A stretch of DNA of 64,000 bases from Sphingobacteriales bacterium. GTDB taxonomy: Bacteria > Bacteroidota > Bacteroidia > Sphingobacteriales > Sphingobacteriaceae. The notes under the pieces are model-generated. The model was not told the DNA's origin, made no database searches, and saw nothing but the letters and a program-made list of their open reading frames with translations. This document shows positions 27,234-36,398 of this stretch, one piece after another. How positions within the stretch are numbered: the first letter of the stretch is position 1; each line of letters opens with the position of its first letter. Both the position numbers and the translations under genes were made by a program. The DNA is taken from contig JAPLFD010000016.1 of NCBI GenBank assembly GCA_026390835.1, positions 1-64,000 of the forward strand. The letters run 5' to 3'.

Positions 27234-27726
27234 CGAATACCCAGCCTTTTGTAAACCCTATATTGCTACCGTTTCAGCAGATGTATGGGCGGAATTTAGG
27301 CAACAAGAAATTACATTTTCGAGCTTTATTTCTCAAATTCCTAAAGAGAAAGAAAACTACGCCTATGCATCCGAAAAATGGACGGTAAAAGAAGTAATTG
27401 GGCACTTGCTAGACACCGAACGGATTATGGCTTACCGAGCCTTGCGTTTTGCCAGAAACGACCAACACGAGTTGGCCGGCTTTGAAGAAAATGAATATGT
27501 AGCCAACTCAAATTATACAGCAAGAAGTTTACAAAGCCTAGCCGAAGAGTTTGGAGCCATTAGAACGAGTAACCTGTATCTATTTAGTCAATTTACAGAG
27601 CAAGAATGGAGTAGAACTGGCCAAGCAAATCAGAATTTTGTATCGGTAAAGGCCTTACTATTCATCCTTGTTGGGCATATCAATCACCACCAAAGAATAC
27701 TGCAAGAGCGTTATTTAACTAGCTAA
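27214..27726 (+). CDS. DinB family protein
   Basis: 170 residues from the ATG at 27214 (an in-frame ATG at 27205 is also possible). Four-helix bundle with the metal-binding His of the DinB/YfiT type in VIGHLLDTERIM and the pair in ILVGHINHHQRIL near the C-terminus. Members are metal-dependent hydrolases or bacillithiol-type transferases; the substrate here is unknown. Its start overlaps the kinase gene by 20 nt and its end overlaps the convergent DCC gene by 8 nt. Confidence 0.85.
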   Translation: MNPPQPSEYPAFCKPYIATVSADVWAEFRQQEITFSSFISQIPKEKENYAYASEKWTVKEVIGHLLDTERIMAYRALRFARNDQHELAGFEENEYVANSNYTARSLQSLAEEFGAIRTSNLYLFSQFTEQEWSRTGQANQNFVSVKALLFILVGHINHHQRILQERYLTS

Positions 27727-28072
27727 AAAACCTGCGATTTCGGGCAATAAAGCTATATATTGGGCGGGCTAACCAAATAAAAGGAGCCAACAAAAACAGT
27801 TTAGCAAAAAAAGAAGACCAGTGCCCAGCTTGTTTCCAAATTTCTAACACGGCATCGGCACCACTTAGCACTTTCCCCTGGGCAGTTACCAAATGAAGTT
27901 CTTTTTCGCAAGCCTCGGCACTTAGTTGAGGGTATTGGGCCAAAATTTCTGCATTTTGATAGGGCACCAACTTGAACTGACTTTTGCCATCAATGCGACT
28001 AAGCCAGCCACTTACACCCACGCACATAGGGCAAGCGTCATCAAAAAAAACTACTATTTGTTTCGCACTCAT
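27719..28072 (-). CDS. DCC-family thiol-disulfide oxidoreductase (DUF393)
   Basis: 117 residues. The family mark is VFFDDACPMCVGVSGWL, an Asp-Asp-x-Cys-x-x-Cys motif in a thioredoxin-like start, and the later segment KLVPYQN fits. The function of the family is not settled; a redox role is inferred from the CxxC. The ATG at 28072 is chosen over 28090 because a TATCTTTG box (28085-28078) lies just before it and would be inside the longer version. Confidence 0.82.
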   Translation of the reverse strand: MSAKQIVVFFDDACPMCVGVSGWLSRIDGKSQFKLVPYQNAEILAQYPQLSAEACEKELHLVTAQGKVLSGADAVLEIWKQAGHWSSFFAKLFLLAPFIWLARPIYSFIARNRRFFS

Positions 28073-28077
28073 GTAAA

Positions 28078-28085
28078 CAAAGATA
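28078..28085 (-). promoter_or_regulatory. -7 box of the DCC gene
   Basis: On the minus strand 28085-28078 reads TATCTTTG, an exact TAnnTTTG match ending 5 nt before the ATG at 28072. It fixes the start choice. Confidence 0.55.
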
Positions 28086-28112
28086 CCCATCTAAATTTAA
28101 GCTGCGGATGTT

Positions 28113-28120
28113 TACCTTTG
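28113..28120 (+). promoter_or_regulatory. -7 box of the metallo-hydrolase gene
   Basis: TACCTTTG, an exact TAnnTTTG match that ends 4 nt before the ATG at 28125. It diverges from the DCC box 27 nt away. Confidence 0.55.
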
Positions 28121-28124
28121 GGCT

Positions 28125-28763
28125 ATGATTTCTGTTCAATCCTTTACGGCGAATCCCTATCAAGAAAATGGTTACGTGTTGTTCGATGAAAGCAAAGACT
28201 GTGTCATCATAGATCCTGGAGCCTATACATCGCAAGAGCAAAACGAACTTAGCCGCTTTATTGAAAGCCAGAAATTAACTCCGGTAAAACTACTAAATAC
28301 CCATTGCCATATTGACCATGTGTTGGGCAATGCCTTTGTGCATAGCCTCTATGGATTGCTACCCGAATTTCATAAGCTCGAATTAGAACTGCTCCATGCT
28401 ATTCCGGGCTATGCTCCCCAAATGGGCATACGCTATGAGCTTTCGCCACTACCAAAAACATTCTTGTCCGAAAGCGGAAAAATAGCCTTTGGCCAAAGTG
28501 AATTGGAATTAATTTTTGCACCTGGGCATTCACCAGGGCACCTGTGTTTTCACAGCTCCGTCGATAATTTTCTCATTGGGGGCGATGTGTTATTTTATCA
28601 AAGTATTGGCCGCACCGATTTGCCGGGAGGCAACCATCAACAATTACTAGATAACATTAAACACAAACTGTTTAACTTACCTAACGATTGTGTGGTGTAT
28701 CCGGGTCATGGGCCAAGCACTCAAATAGGTTTCGAAAAAGCGCACAATCCATTTTTACTATAA
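28125..28763 (+). CDS. Metallo-beta-lactamase-fold hydrolase (glyoxalase II-like)
   Basis: 212 residues. Metal ligands are visible in order: THCHIDHVLGN (HxHxDH), GHSPGHL, GGDVLF and the C-terminal YPGHGPST. This arrangement is that of the small glyoxalase II-like hydrolases of Bacteroidota, which cleave thioesters or related bonds; the physiological substrate cannot be read from sequence. The permease gene starts 3 nt after the stop, so the two are one transcript. Confidence 0.92.
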   Translation: MISVQSFTANPYQENGYVLFDESKDCVIIDPGAYTSQEQNELSRFIESQKLTPVKLLNTHCHIDHVLGNAFVHSLYGLLPEFHKLELELLHAIPGYAPQMGIRYELSPLPKTFLSESGKIAFGQSELELIFAPGHSPGHLCFHSSVDNFLIGGDVLFYQSIGRTDLPGGNHQQLLDNIKHKLFNLPNDCVVYPGHGPSTQIGFEKAHNPFLL

Positions 28764-28766
28764 GCT

Positions 28767-29996
28767 TTGAATACTGCACACTATATAGCCAGGAGATACC
28801 TTTTTTCTAAAAAATCGGTAAACGCTATTCACATTATTTCTGGCATTTCTATGTTGGGGGTAATGGTGGGGAGTGCCGCTCTTATCATTATTCTATCGGT
28901 ATTTAATGGCTTTGAGGGAATCATCTTATCCATGTACAACAACTTGGGTCCCGATATAGAAATAACAGCCGCACAATCAAAACATTTTAATCCAAATAGC
29001 ACAACCATACAAGAACTGGCCAAAGATAAACGGGTGCTTAATTATACCGAAGTGCTTCAGGAAAAAGCACTAATTCGTTATGGGAATACCCAATTTATTG
29101 GGAAGATAAAAGGAGTGAGTGCAGATTTTGCAAAAGGAAAAGCAGTAGATAGTGTGTTACTAAGCGGTGATTTTGTGTTAGAGCAAAATGGAGAGCCAAC
29201 AGCGGTAATTGGCGCTTCGGTGCAATCGTACCTCTCGGTAAACATTGGCGATCAATTTCAAACGCTTGATATTTACGCTCCAAGAAAGGGAGTAAGTAAC
29301 GGTCTTACCCCTGCCGATGAGTTTGCAGTACGTTCTGTTTTTCCGGTAGGTGTTTTACGCATACAACAAGAGGTAAACGATATGGTTTGGGTACCCATTG
29401 CTCTGGCAAGAGAGTTATTGGGCGAACCCAATGCCTGTACTAGCCTTGAAATTAGTGTAAAACCAGGTATAAATACCGATGATTTTCAGGAAGAATTAAC
29501 TAAAAAATTAGGGAACAACTTTGTAGTAAAAAACCGCATTCAGCAAAATGAACTCTTGTATAAAATTCTTAATTCAGAGAAATGGGCCATTTTTCTCATC
29601 TTAACTTTTGTGCTCATTATTGCCATTTTTAACATTATTGGCTCTTTAACCATGCTGGTTATTGATAAGCGAAAAGATATTGCTATTCTGAGCAGTATGG
29701 GGGCTGGCAAATCACTCATTCGACGTATTTTCTTTTTAGAAGGAATGATGATTTCGGGAATTGGCTGTGTAATAGGGCTGGCATTGGCCCTAGCATTTTG
29801 CCTCATTCAACAAAAAACAGGTTTTGTAAAAATGGATGAAGGGCCCAATCCGCTCATAGAGGCGTACCCTATTGGTTTAAAAATCAGCGATTTTGCGTTG
29901 GTGACGCTAACCGTTTTTAGTATTTCAGCAATTGCATCGGCTATTTCTTCAAGCTTGAGTGTAAAAACGCTCGATCAAGTGAAAGAATCGCTTTAG
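28767..29996 (+). CDS. LolC/LolE-family ABC transporter permease
   Basis: 409 residues. The N-terminus YIARRYLFSKKSVNAIHIISGISMLGVMVGSAA is the LolC/E signature, with one helix, a periplasmic domain of about 220 residues, and three helices at the C-terminus (FLILTFVLIIAIFNIIGSL onward). With a LolD-type ATPase it would extract lipoproteins from the inner membrane; Bacteroidota usually have one such permease type. The start is a TTG at 28767; no ATG fits. No ATPase is adjacent. It ends with a 4-nt overlap (TTAG) with convergent mqnD. Confidence 0.88.
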   Translation: MNTAHYIARRYLFSKKSVNAIHIISGISMLGVMVGSAALIIILSVFNGFEGIILSMYNNLGPDIEITAAQSKHFNPNSTTIQELAKDKRVLNYTEVLQEKALIRYGNTQFIGKIKGVSADFAKGKAVDSVLLSGDFVLEQNGEPTAVIGASVQSYLSVNIGDQFQTLDIYAPRKGVSNGLTPADEFAVRSVFPVGVLRIQQEVNDMVWVPIALARELLGEPNACTSLEISVKPGINTDDFQEELTKKLGNNFVVKNRIQQNELLYKILNSEKWAIFLILTFVLIIAIFNIIGSLTMLVIDKRKDIAILSSMGAGKSLIRRIFFLEGMMISGIGCVIGLALALAFCLIQQKTGFVKMDEGPNPLIEAYPIGLKISDFALVTLTVFSISAIASAISSSLSVKTLDQVKESL

Positions 29997-30835
29997 CTAA
30001 GAAAAAGCTGCTCGGTAGACGCAGAAATAAGCCCCGCCGACTGGCCTTTTTCAAAAAGCACCCGAATAGCTTGTTTGCCCAAATTGCCCAAATCAATACT
30101 GTATTTATTTACATATAAATCGATGTGTTGCTTGCGCACGGATTCATCCAACTCTTGTGCATGGTGGCGCACAAAATCGCTACTGGCCTCGGGGTTTGCA
30201 AATGCATATTCTACACTTTTACGAATTAAGCGGTTTACGGTATGTTGTGTTTCTGTATCGATGTTTCGTTTAATCAAAATACCTCCTAGCGGTATGGGCA
30301 TGCCTGTTTCTTGCTCCCAATAATCGCCTAAATCCATAACCTTGTGAAGGCCTTTTTGCGCATAGGTAAACCTATTCTCATGAATAATTACGCCCAAATT
30401 GACTGCTTCGTTTAACAACGATTCTTCAATAGCCGAAAACACCAACTCTTTTTTATTCTGTAGTGCTGGGAAAGCTATTCCGAGTAAGAAATTAGCGGTA
30501 GTATAGGTTCCAGGTATGCCTACGCAAAGGCTAGGTTTGCTTTTTACTTCTTCGGGAGTGTAGGCTGTTTTTGAAATAAGCAAGGGGCCTACGCCAAAAC
30601 CAAGAGCACTACCGGCATCGAGCAGCACATACTTATCGCTTACATGAGCAAAAGCATGAAAGCTCAGCTTGGTAATATCCAATTCACCTTGTAAGGCTTT
30701 TTTATTAAGCGTTTCTACATCGTCGAAAAAAACATCAAACTCTAGACCCTCGGTGTCAATTTTATGATGAATAAGTGCATCAAAAATAAAGGTATCGTTG
30801 GGGCAGGGAGAAAACCCTAAACTCAGCTTTTTCAT
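29993..30835 (-). CDS. mqnD: 1,4-dihydroxy-6-naphthoate synthase (futalosine pathway)
   Basis: 280 residues from the ATG at 30835; the frame is open to 30925 but that part belongs to mqnB. Begins KLSLGFSPCPNDTFIFDAL, the MqnD signature, with FDDVETLNKKALQGELDITKLSFHA and the segment LGVIIHENRFTYAQKGL. It converts cyclic dehypoxanthinyl futalosine to dihydroxynaphthoate, the precursor of menaquinone. Its ATG shares one base with the stop of mqnB (TAATG), so the two are translationally coupled. Confidence 0.94.
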   Translation of the reverse strand: MKKLSLGFSPCPNDTFIFDALIHHKIDTEGLEFDVFFDDVETLNKKALQGELDITKLSFHAFAHVSDKYVLLDAGSALGFGVGPLLISKTAYTPEEVKSKPSLCVGIPGTYTTANFLLGIAFPALQNKKELVFSAIEESLLNEAVNLGVIIHENRFTYAQKGLHKVMDLGDYWEQETGMPIPLGGILIKRNIDTETQHTVNRLIRKSVEYAFANPEASSDFVRHHAQELDESVRKQHIDLYVNKYSIDLGNLGKQAIRVLFEKGQSAGLISASTEQLFLS

Positions 30836-31479
30836 TATTCGCTTAGTAATTGTTCTACGCTTTGATTTAAGTTGGCAATAGCTAGCGGAATGTTCCAAGC
30901 ATCGCGATTGCGGGGTTCTACCCAATTAGAAATAGCTCTTAACTGAATAGAGGGTACTTGAGCTTGGGCACAACTGTAAAAAAAAGCGGCACCTTCCATG
31001 CTTTCAACTTGAACATTGTAGTTAGAAGTAGTGGTGGCAATGGAACTTGCATGACCATGAACTTTATTTACGGTTATGGCGCTGGCTTTTTGTATATTTT
31101 CTAAAAAAGGAAACGGAATAGCCGATGTAAGGGCTTGAGTGTATTGCGTACCAAAACCTAGCGTATCTATGGGTATAAATCCATCTGCATCTTCTGCACC
31201 CAATTCAGCAAAAGTATCGTCACTGATATGTAAAACCTTACCTAACGGAATGCTACGATCGAAAGAACCCCCAATGCCGGCATTAATAGCTAAATCATAC
31301 GCATTTTTAGTTAATTCTTGCCCCAAGGCAAAAGCTGTAGAAACCATTCCTACACCCGTTATAAGTACGTTTACTTGGTGCTTACCCAGGGTAAATGAGT
31401 CGGTATTTTGCCCTAAAAAGTACTTGGTAAGTAGGGGTGCTATTTCGGCAGAAGTGGCGGCAACTAGCAAAATTTTCAT
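30835..31479 (-). CDS. mqnB: Futalosine hydrolase
   Basis: 214 residues of the nucleoside-phosphorylase fold (MKILLVAATSAEIAPLLTKY, GVGMVSTAFALGQEL, INAGIGGSFDRSIPLG, and ISNWVEPRNRDAWNIP, which is characteristic of MqnB). It removes hypoxanthine from futalosine in menaquinone synthesis. It lies directly upstream of mqnD and overlaps it by one base. With mqnD it shows that this organism makes menaquinone by the futalosine route rather than by MenFDHCEB; the other mqn genes are not in the window. Confidence 0.93.
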   Translation of the reverse strand: MKILLVAATSAEIAPLLTKYFLGQNTDSFTLGKHQVNVLITGVGMVSTAFALGQELTKNAYDLAINAGIGGSFDRSIPLGKVLHISDDTFAELGAEDADGFIPIDTLGFGTQYTQALTSAIPFPFLENIQKASAITVNKVHGHASSIATTTSNYNVQVESMEGAAFFYSCAQAQVPSIQLRAISNWVEPRNRDAWNIPLAIANLNQSVEQLLSE

Positions 31480-31532
31480 GCTGTAAAGTTAAACACTATC
31501 CAGCTTTCCTGTCGTGCTTCGTAGGGTTTATT

Positions 31533-31540
31533 TATATTTG
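31533..31540 (+). promoter_or_regulatory. -7 box of queD-folE
   Basis: TATATTTG, an exact TAnnTTTG match 19 nt before the queD ATG at 31560. Confidence 0.45.
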
Positions 31541-31559
31541 CTACATAATAGCAAGAAAA

Positions 31560-31973
31560 ATGATTTTTATAACCCGTAGAGAGCGATTTAATGCCGCTCA
31601 CAAATTATACCGCGAAGATTGGTCGGTAGAAAAAAATAACGACACTTTTGGCAAGTGTGCTAACCCAAACTGGCACGGCCACAATTACGAATTATTTGTA
31701 ACCATTAAGGGCGGAATTAATCCGGAAACGGGTTTTGTAATTGATTTAAAAGACCTTAAAAAAATAATTATTGCCAACGTAATAGATCCCTTGGATCATA
31801 AAAACATCAACTTAGATGTAGACTTTATGAAGGGGAAATTAGCCTCCACTGAAATTTTAGCGGTGGAAATTTGGAATCAACTAGAGCAGCCTATTAAGCA
31901 ACTAGGTGTGGCCTTACACCGCATTAAACTGTTCGAAACAGAAAATAATTACGTAGAATATTTCGGTGCATAA
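31560..31973 (+). CDS. queD: 6-carboxytetrahydropterin synthase (6-pyruvoyl-tetrahydropterin synthase family)
   Basis: 137 residues from the ATG at 31560; the open frame begins 123 nt earlier but that stretch lies over mqnB. Zinc ligands are the His of RFNAAHKLY and the pair in HGHNY; the catalytic Cys is in [14 protein letters not shown], and the base is in DPLDHKNIN. It converts dihydroneopterin triphosphate toward queuosine or tetrahydropterin. folE, encoding the enzyme that makes its substrate, follows after 10 nt, so the pair forms a small pterin operon. Confidence 0.9.
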   Translation: MIFITRRERFNAAHKLYREDWSVEKNNDTFGKCANPNWHGHNYELFVTIKGGINPETGFVIDLKDLKKIIIANVIDPLDHKNINLDVDFMKGKLASTEILAVEIWNQLEQPIKQLGVALHRIKLFETENNYVEYFGA

Positions 31974-31983
31974 CAACCCTAAC

Positions 31984-32619
31984 ATGAACAAATTTGACCA
32001 CCTCGACGATGAGGAAATATTAAACGGATATACCAAGATAGATCGTTACAATCAAGATAGGATTGATGACATTGCCCGCCACTATGCCGCAATTTTGCCG
32101 CAATTGGGTGAAGATCCATCAAGAGAAGGATTACTTAAAACCCCAGAACGTGTAGCCAAGGCCTTGCAGTTTTTAACCCAGGGTTACGACATGGATCCGG
32201 CGACAATTTTAAAAAGCGCCATGTTTACAGAAGATTACAGCCAAATGGTGGTTGTAAAAGATATTGAGGTATTCTCTATGTGCGAACACCATATGTTGCC
32301 TTTTTTCGGCAAGGCACACATTGCATACATTCCCAACGGTCACATTGTGGGTTTAAGTAAACTGCCTCGTGTGGTAGATGCCTTTGCTCGTAGGTTACAA
32401 GTACAAGAACGCTTAACCAACGAAATTCGTGATTGCATACAAGACACCTTAAATCCTGTTGGGGTTGCCGTTGTTATTGAGTGCAAACATTTATGTATGG
32501 CCATGCGGGGGGTGCAAAAACAGAATTCAGTAACCACCACATCGGCATTTACAGGAGCGTTTGAAGAGGATAAAACACGAGCGGAATTTTTACGTTTAAT
32601 TACCGCTAGCCTAGATTAA
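31984..32619 (+). CDS. folE: GTP cyclohydrolase I
   Basis: 211 residues, normal length. Zinc site: Cys and His in [12 protein letters not shown], and Cys in [11 protein letters not shown]. Also [23 protein letters not shown] and [14 protein letters not shown]. Turns GTP into dihydroneopterin triphosphate, the entry to folate and, with QueD just upstream, to queuosine. An in-frame ATG at 31966 would overlap queD by 8 nt; the ATG at 31984 is preferred because the family N-terminus starts near here. fabD follows after 12 nt. Confidence 0.95.
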   Translation: MNKFDHLDDEEILNGYTKIDRYNQDRIDDIARHYAAILPQLGEDPSREGLLKTPERVAKALQFLTQGYDMDPATILKSAMFTEDYSQMVVVKDIEVFSMCEHHMLPFFGKAHIAYIPNGHIVGLSKLPRVVDAFARRLQVQERLTNEIRDCIQDTLNPVGVAVVIECKHLCMAMRGVQKQNSVTTTSAFTGAFEEDKTRAEFLRLITASLD

Positions 32620-32631
32620 TTTTAAAAATAG

Positions 32632-33516
32632 ATGAAAGCATACATTTTTCCTGGACAAGGAGCACAATTTGTAGGCATGGGCAAAGAATTGTACGAACAA
32701 TCTGCCGAAGCAAAAGTGCTATTTGAGCAAGCCAACTCTATTTTAGGTTTTCGAATTACAGATATCATGTTTAACGGTACCGAAGAAGATTTAAAAGAAA
32801 CCAAGGTAACCCAGCCTGCTATTTTTCTTCACTCGGTAATTTTAGCAAAAGTATTAGGGGCTTCATTTAAACCGGATATGGTTGCTGGACATAGCTTGGG
32901 TGAGTTTTCTGCACTAGTAGCTGCAGGAGCATTATCGTTCGAAGATGGCTTACGCTTAGTAGCCACTCGTGCCAATGCCATGCAAAAAGCGTGTGAACTA
33001 AACCCATCAACCATGGCGGCAATTTTAGGTCTTGAAGATGCTATTGTAGAAGAAATTTGTGCCAAAATAGACGATGTAGTGGTGCCGGCAAATTACAACT
33101 GCCCAGGCCAATTGGTTATTTCGGGTAGTATTGCCGGTATTGATAAAGCCTGTGAACTATTAACCGAAGCCGGTGCTAAAAGAGCGCTAAAACTAAATGT
33201 TGGGGGTGCATTTCACTCTCCGCTTATGGAATCGGCTCGTGCCGAATTACAGGCGGCAATTGAGAACACCGACATAAATTCGCCCATTTGCCCTATTTAC
33301 CAAAACATAGATGCGAAACCTTATACCGATTCGGAAAGCATTAAGAAAAACCTAATTGCCCAGCTTACTGGTGCTGTACGCTGGACCCAAATTGTACAAC
33401 ATATGCTGCAAAATGGCGCAAGCTCCTTCACTGAAGTAGGCCCAGGAAACGTACTGCAGGGTTTGGTAAAAAAAGTAGATCGTGCTATGGAAACAACAAG
33501 CGCTAGTATCGCTTAA
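32632..33516 (+). CDS. fabD: Malonyl-CoA:acyl-carrier-protein transacylase
   Basis: 294 residues, normal length. N-terminus AYIFPGQGAQFVGMGKEL, nucleophile Ser in VAGHSLGEFSALVAAGAL, His in VGGAFHSPLMESA. Loads malonyl units on acyl-carrier protein for fatty-acid synthesis. It follows folE by 12 nt; no -7 box lies between them, so it is probably transcribed with queD and folE. No other fab genes are adjacent. Confidence 0.95.
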   Translation: MKAYIFPGQGAQFVGMGKELYEQSAEAKVLFEQANSILGFRITDIMFNGTEEDLKETKVTQPAIFLHSVILAKVLGASFKPDMVAGHSLGEFSALVAAGALSFEDGLRLVATRANAMQKACELNPSTMAAILGLEDAIVEEICAKIDDVVVPANYNCPGQLVISGSIAGIDKACELLTEAGAKRALKLNVGGAFHSPLMESARAELQAAIENTDINSPICPIYQNIDAKPYTDSESIKKNLIAQLTGAVRWTQIVQHMLQNGASSFTEVGPGNVLQGLVKKVDRAMETTSASIA

Positions 33517-33547
33517 TTAAAAAAACCACATAAAAGTCAATCCCGAA

Positions 33548-34438
33548 TTATTTTAAGGTAACTTTTCCGGCACCCAACACATACCCATCGGCATACATGG
33601 TAATGGTATAATCACCTTTTACAAAAGCTTCGGGGTTATTCCAACCCAAAGTATATGTACGGCCGTCATTTGCAAATTCAATAGCGGTTTTGTACGAGAA
33701 ATTTATCATCTCTCCTGATGCTAAGGTGCTATTACCGGTGGCACCGACTACGTTTCCACTTGGATCAAGTACACGCATAAAAATCGTGTGAAGTGCCTTT
33801 TGTGCGAAATCATTATCTACAAAATTAAAAGTGATGTTTAATTTTTGAGCGGGGTCCGCTCTGCTTACGCTCGACTCTTTACCACTCGATTTAATGCGTA
33901 CCGCCGTAACAGAAACACCAAATGCTTTTAGAGCGGTTGCAGCACTAACCTTTTTGTTCAAATCTTTGTTTTGGCCTTCTAAAGATCTTACCTGTTCATT
34001 GGCTACTGCCACACTTGTTTTTAAGCTCTCGTTTTCTTGCCTCAATACCTCAATATCGGCTACGTACTTGGTAACAAAATAGCGAAGCTGTTTCACATCT
34101 TCTTGAGCTAAACTTAATTGTTTTTGAGTAAGCTCTCCTTTGCGCAAGGCTTCACGCAATTGGCTTATTTTTACACGGGCAATCCCTTGTTCTTTTTTCA
34201 TTGAATCAGACAATGAAGCGTAATCGGTGTTCGCTTTATCTAAATCTGCCTCAATTTTATCAATCTCGGTTTGCATGCGTGTTTTATCATCGCTAAGTTG
34301 AACCACACGCACATCGGCTTTTTTATTACGAATGTATAAAATTGCGTTTGTGGTAAATAATGCCAAAACAACTACCAATAAAAGGTAAATTTTATTATTA
34401 TTTTTTTTGGATTCTTGAAATTTGTTGGTGCTTTCCAT
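33548..34438 (-). CDS. Membrane-anchored coiled-coil protein, unknown function (296 aa)
   Basis: One N-terminal helix (KIYLLLVVVLALFTTNAILYI, about 17-37), then a coiled coil at about 45-165 (heptads such as LSDDKTRMQTEIDKIEADLDKAN and LEGQNKDLNKK), then a beta-rich domain at about 175-296 (NITFNFVDNDFAQKALHTIFM). Faces the periplasm if the N-terminus is inside. The type occurs across Bacteroidota but I know no function. A DUF1844 gene lies 6 nt upstream on the same strand; the two are cotranscribed. Confidence 0.75.
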   Translation of the reverse strand: MESTNKFQESKKNNNKIYLLLVVVLALFTTNAILYIRNKKADVRVVQLSDDKTRMQTEIDKIEADLDKANTDYASLSDSMKKEQGIARVKISQLREALRKGELTQKQLSLAQEDVKQLRYFVTKYVADIEVLRQENESLKTSVAVANEQVRSLEGQNKDLNKKVSAATALKAFGVSVTAVRIKSSGKESSVSRADPAQKLNITFNFVDNDFAQKALHTIFMRVLDPSGNVVGATGNSTLASGEMINFSYKTAIEFANDGRTYTLGWNNPEAFVKGDYTITMYADGYVLGAGKVTLK

Positions 34439-34444
34439 AGGGTA

Positions 34445-34708
34445 TTATTGGTTAATATCTTTTAGTTCGTCAACATAATTTAAACGTAAATCGGTTAAAA
34501 ACTGATCTAATAAGCGGCTAAGTTCTGGTGAAATATTGCCTTTGCTTTTCTCTTTCAACATTTCTAGCATATCAATGCTCTCTTTAGCTTGTATAGTATT
34601 TATCTCTATTTTTTGGCTTACGGGGTTCATTAGCTTACCTAGTCCCTGCATGCCGGTGGTGTGAAAAAGATACAATAGTGAACCAAATAACTGATCGTGC
34701 TTATCCAT
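34445..34708 (-). CDS. DUF1844-type small protein (87 aa)
   Basis: All-helical, with LFGSLLYLFHTTGMQGLGKLMNPV at the N-terminus and the segment AKESIDMLEMLKEKSKGNISPELSRLLDQFLTDL, which fits the DUF1844 pattern (SLxxxAxxxLG...). Function of the family is unknown. It is the first gene of a two-gene minus-strand unit with the coiled-coil protein (gap 6 nt). Confidence 0.7.
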   Translation of the reverse strand: MDKHDQLFGSLLYLFHTTGMQGLGKLMNPVSQKIEINTIQAKESIDMLEMLKEKSKGNISPELSRLLDQFLTDLRLNYVDELKDINQ

Positions 34709-34839
34709 ACGGGGTTGCTATGTGAACGTATTTAACGCTTGTTTATTTTAAAATTATACCCGACAAAGATAAAAAAGTTTAAACAATGATGTTGTTGATT
34801 TAATTGGAAGAGATTTAGGGTAAAAAAACACCATTTAAC

Positions 34840-34847
34840 TATATTTG
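34840..34847 (+). promoter_or_regulatory. -7 box of the GHL10 hydrolase gene
   Basis: TATATTTG, an exact TAnnTTTG match 18 nt before the ATG at 34866. Confidence 0.45.
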
Positions 34848-34865
34848 AGCTATCAAATACAAACC

Positions 34866-36398
34866 ATGCGCCTATCCACCATATTTAAAATTTTTTTTAC
34901 GCTTTCTTTTGTCTGTTCACAGCTTCGGGCGCAAATAGTAGATCATCCCAAAAGAGAGCTTAGGGGAGTTTGGGTGGCTACGGTAGTAAACATCGATTGG
35001 CCATCTAAGGCAGTTTTAAGTAGTGAAGAGCAGCAAAAAGAACTGATTGCCATACTAAATCAGCATCAAAAAAGCGGTATCAACGCCATCATGTTACAAA
35101 TACGCCCCGCAGCCGATGCGTTTTATGGGCAAAGCATGGAACAATGGAGTCGGTTTTTAACCGGCCAACAGGGTAAAGCTCCAAAACCCTATTACGATCC
35201 TTTAAGTTTTGCTATTAAAGAGGCGCATAAACGGGGCATGGAGTTGCATGCGTGGTTTAACCCCTATAGGGCTACTTTTGATTTGATAGATTCGCACACG
35301 CATCCGCTTCACATAAGCAAGCAAAAACCACATTGGTTAATTACTTACGGGGGCAAAAAACTGTTTAACCCCGGCTTGCCGGAAGTTCGCGAATACATTA
35401 CCTCTATTATTATGGATGTAGTACGCAATTACGACATCGATGGGGTGCATTTTGACGACTATTTTTATCCTTATCCGGAAGCCAACCAGGTGCTCAATGA
35501 TGCGAAAACATTTCAACAATACGGCCAAGGTTTTAGCTCCATAAACGATTGGAGACGACAAAATGTGGATACCCTTATTCATAGTATTTCCGATAGCATT
35601 CATCGCGTAAAAAAATATGTAAAGTTTGGCATAAGCCCTTTTGGTATTTGGCGAAACAAATCTCAAGACCCCGGTGGCTCTGAAACTAATGGGCTTGATG
35701 GCTATGGGAAGTTATTTGCCGATGCCCGGAAATGGGTAAAAATGGGTTGGATTGATTATGTGAATCCGCAGATTTATTTTCCCTTTAATTATAGCGCCGC
35801 CGCCTATGAGAAGCTTGTAGATTGGTGGGCCAATAATAGCTTTGGGAAACACTTTTATGTGGGAATTGGAGCTTATAGAGCCTTAGAAAACAGACCGGGT
35901 TGGCGTGATAAAAACCAATTGCCCCGACAAATTAGGTATTTGAGAGAAAATCAAAATACACAAGGTGCCGTGTTTTTTAGTTCTAAATCTTTACGAGATA
36001 ATTTGGCCGGTTTTAACGATTCGTTGAAAACCGATCTTTATAAATATCCAGCTCTACCACCCAGCATGTCATGGTTAGATGCCATTAAACCAAATGCGCC
36101 ACTACTTAACGAAGCCATATACACCAAAAATGGGCTAAGCTTAACCTGGCAAATACCCAGCCCAGCAAAAGATGGCGATACCGCCAGTGGTTTTGTGATT
36201 TACCGCTTTAACGATGGAGAATTGATAAACACCGCCCGGGTAGGTGCTATTCTTAAGATTAGTTTTGATGCAGATTTACGGACTTTTATAGACGAAAAAG
36301 CCGAAAAAGGCAAGAAATATAGCTATGTTATTACAGCACTAGATCGCATTAAAAATGAAAGTGAGCCTTCTAACAGTGTAACGATAAAAGTAAATTAG
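34866..36398 (+). CDS. Secreted family 10-like glycosyl hydrolase (GHL10/YngK) with C-terminal FN3 domain
   Basis: 510 residues with a signal peptide ending LRAQ. The catalytic barrel begins PKRELRGVWVATVVNIDWPSK, the GHL10 signature, and holds AWFNPYRATF and IDGVHFDDYFYPYP, with likely acidic catalytic residues. Residues about 415-508 form a fibronectin type III domain (GLSLTWQIPSPAKDGDTASGFVIYRF). Acts outside the cytoplasm, probably on peptidoglycan or polysaccharide. The start is the ATG at 34866; the longer frame opens with TTG inside the promoter spacer. It overlaps the convergent SDR gene by 4 nt. Confidence 0.9.
   Translation: MRLSTIFKIFFTLSFVCSQLRAQIVDHPKRELRGVWVATVVNIDWPSKAVLSSEEQQKELIAILNQHQKSGINAIMLQIRPAADAFYGQSMEQWSRFLTGQQGKAPKPYYDPLSFAIKEAHKRGMELHAWFNPYRATFDLIDSHTHPLHISKQKPHWLITYGGKKLFNPGLPEVREYITSIIMDVVRNYDIDGVHFDDYFYPYPEANQVLNDAKTFQQYGQGFSSINDWRRQNVDTLIHSISDSIHRVKKYVKFGISPFGIWRNKSQDPGGSETNGLDGYGKLFADARKWVKMGWIDYVNPQIYFPFNYSAAAYEKLVDWWANNSFGKHFYVGIGAYRALENRPGWRDKNQLPRQIRYLRENQNTQGAVFFSSKSLRDNLAGFNDSLKTDLYKYPALPPSMSWLDAIKPNAPLLNEAIYTKNGLSLTWQIPSPAKDGDTASGFVIYRFNDGELINTARVGAILKISFDADLRTFIDEKAEKGKKYSYVITALDRIKNESEPSNSVTIKVN

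Noticed and set aside
31437-31559. N-terminal extension of QueD
   Set aside because: It overlaps mqnB on the other strand and the -7 box at 31533; the family starts at the ATG at 31560.
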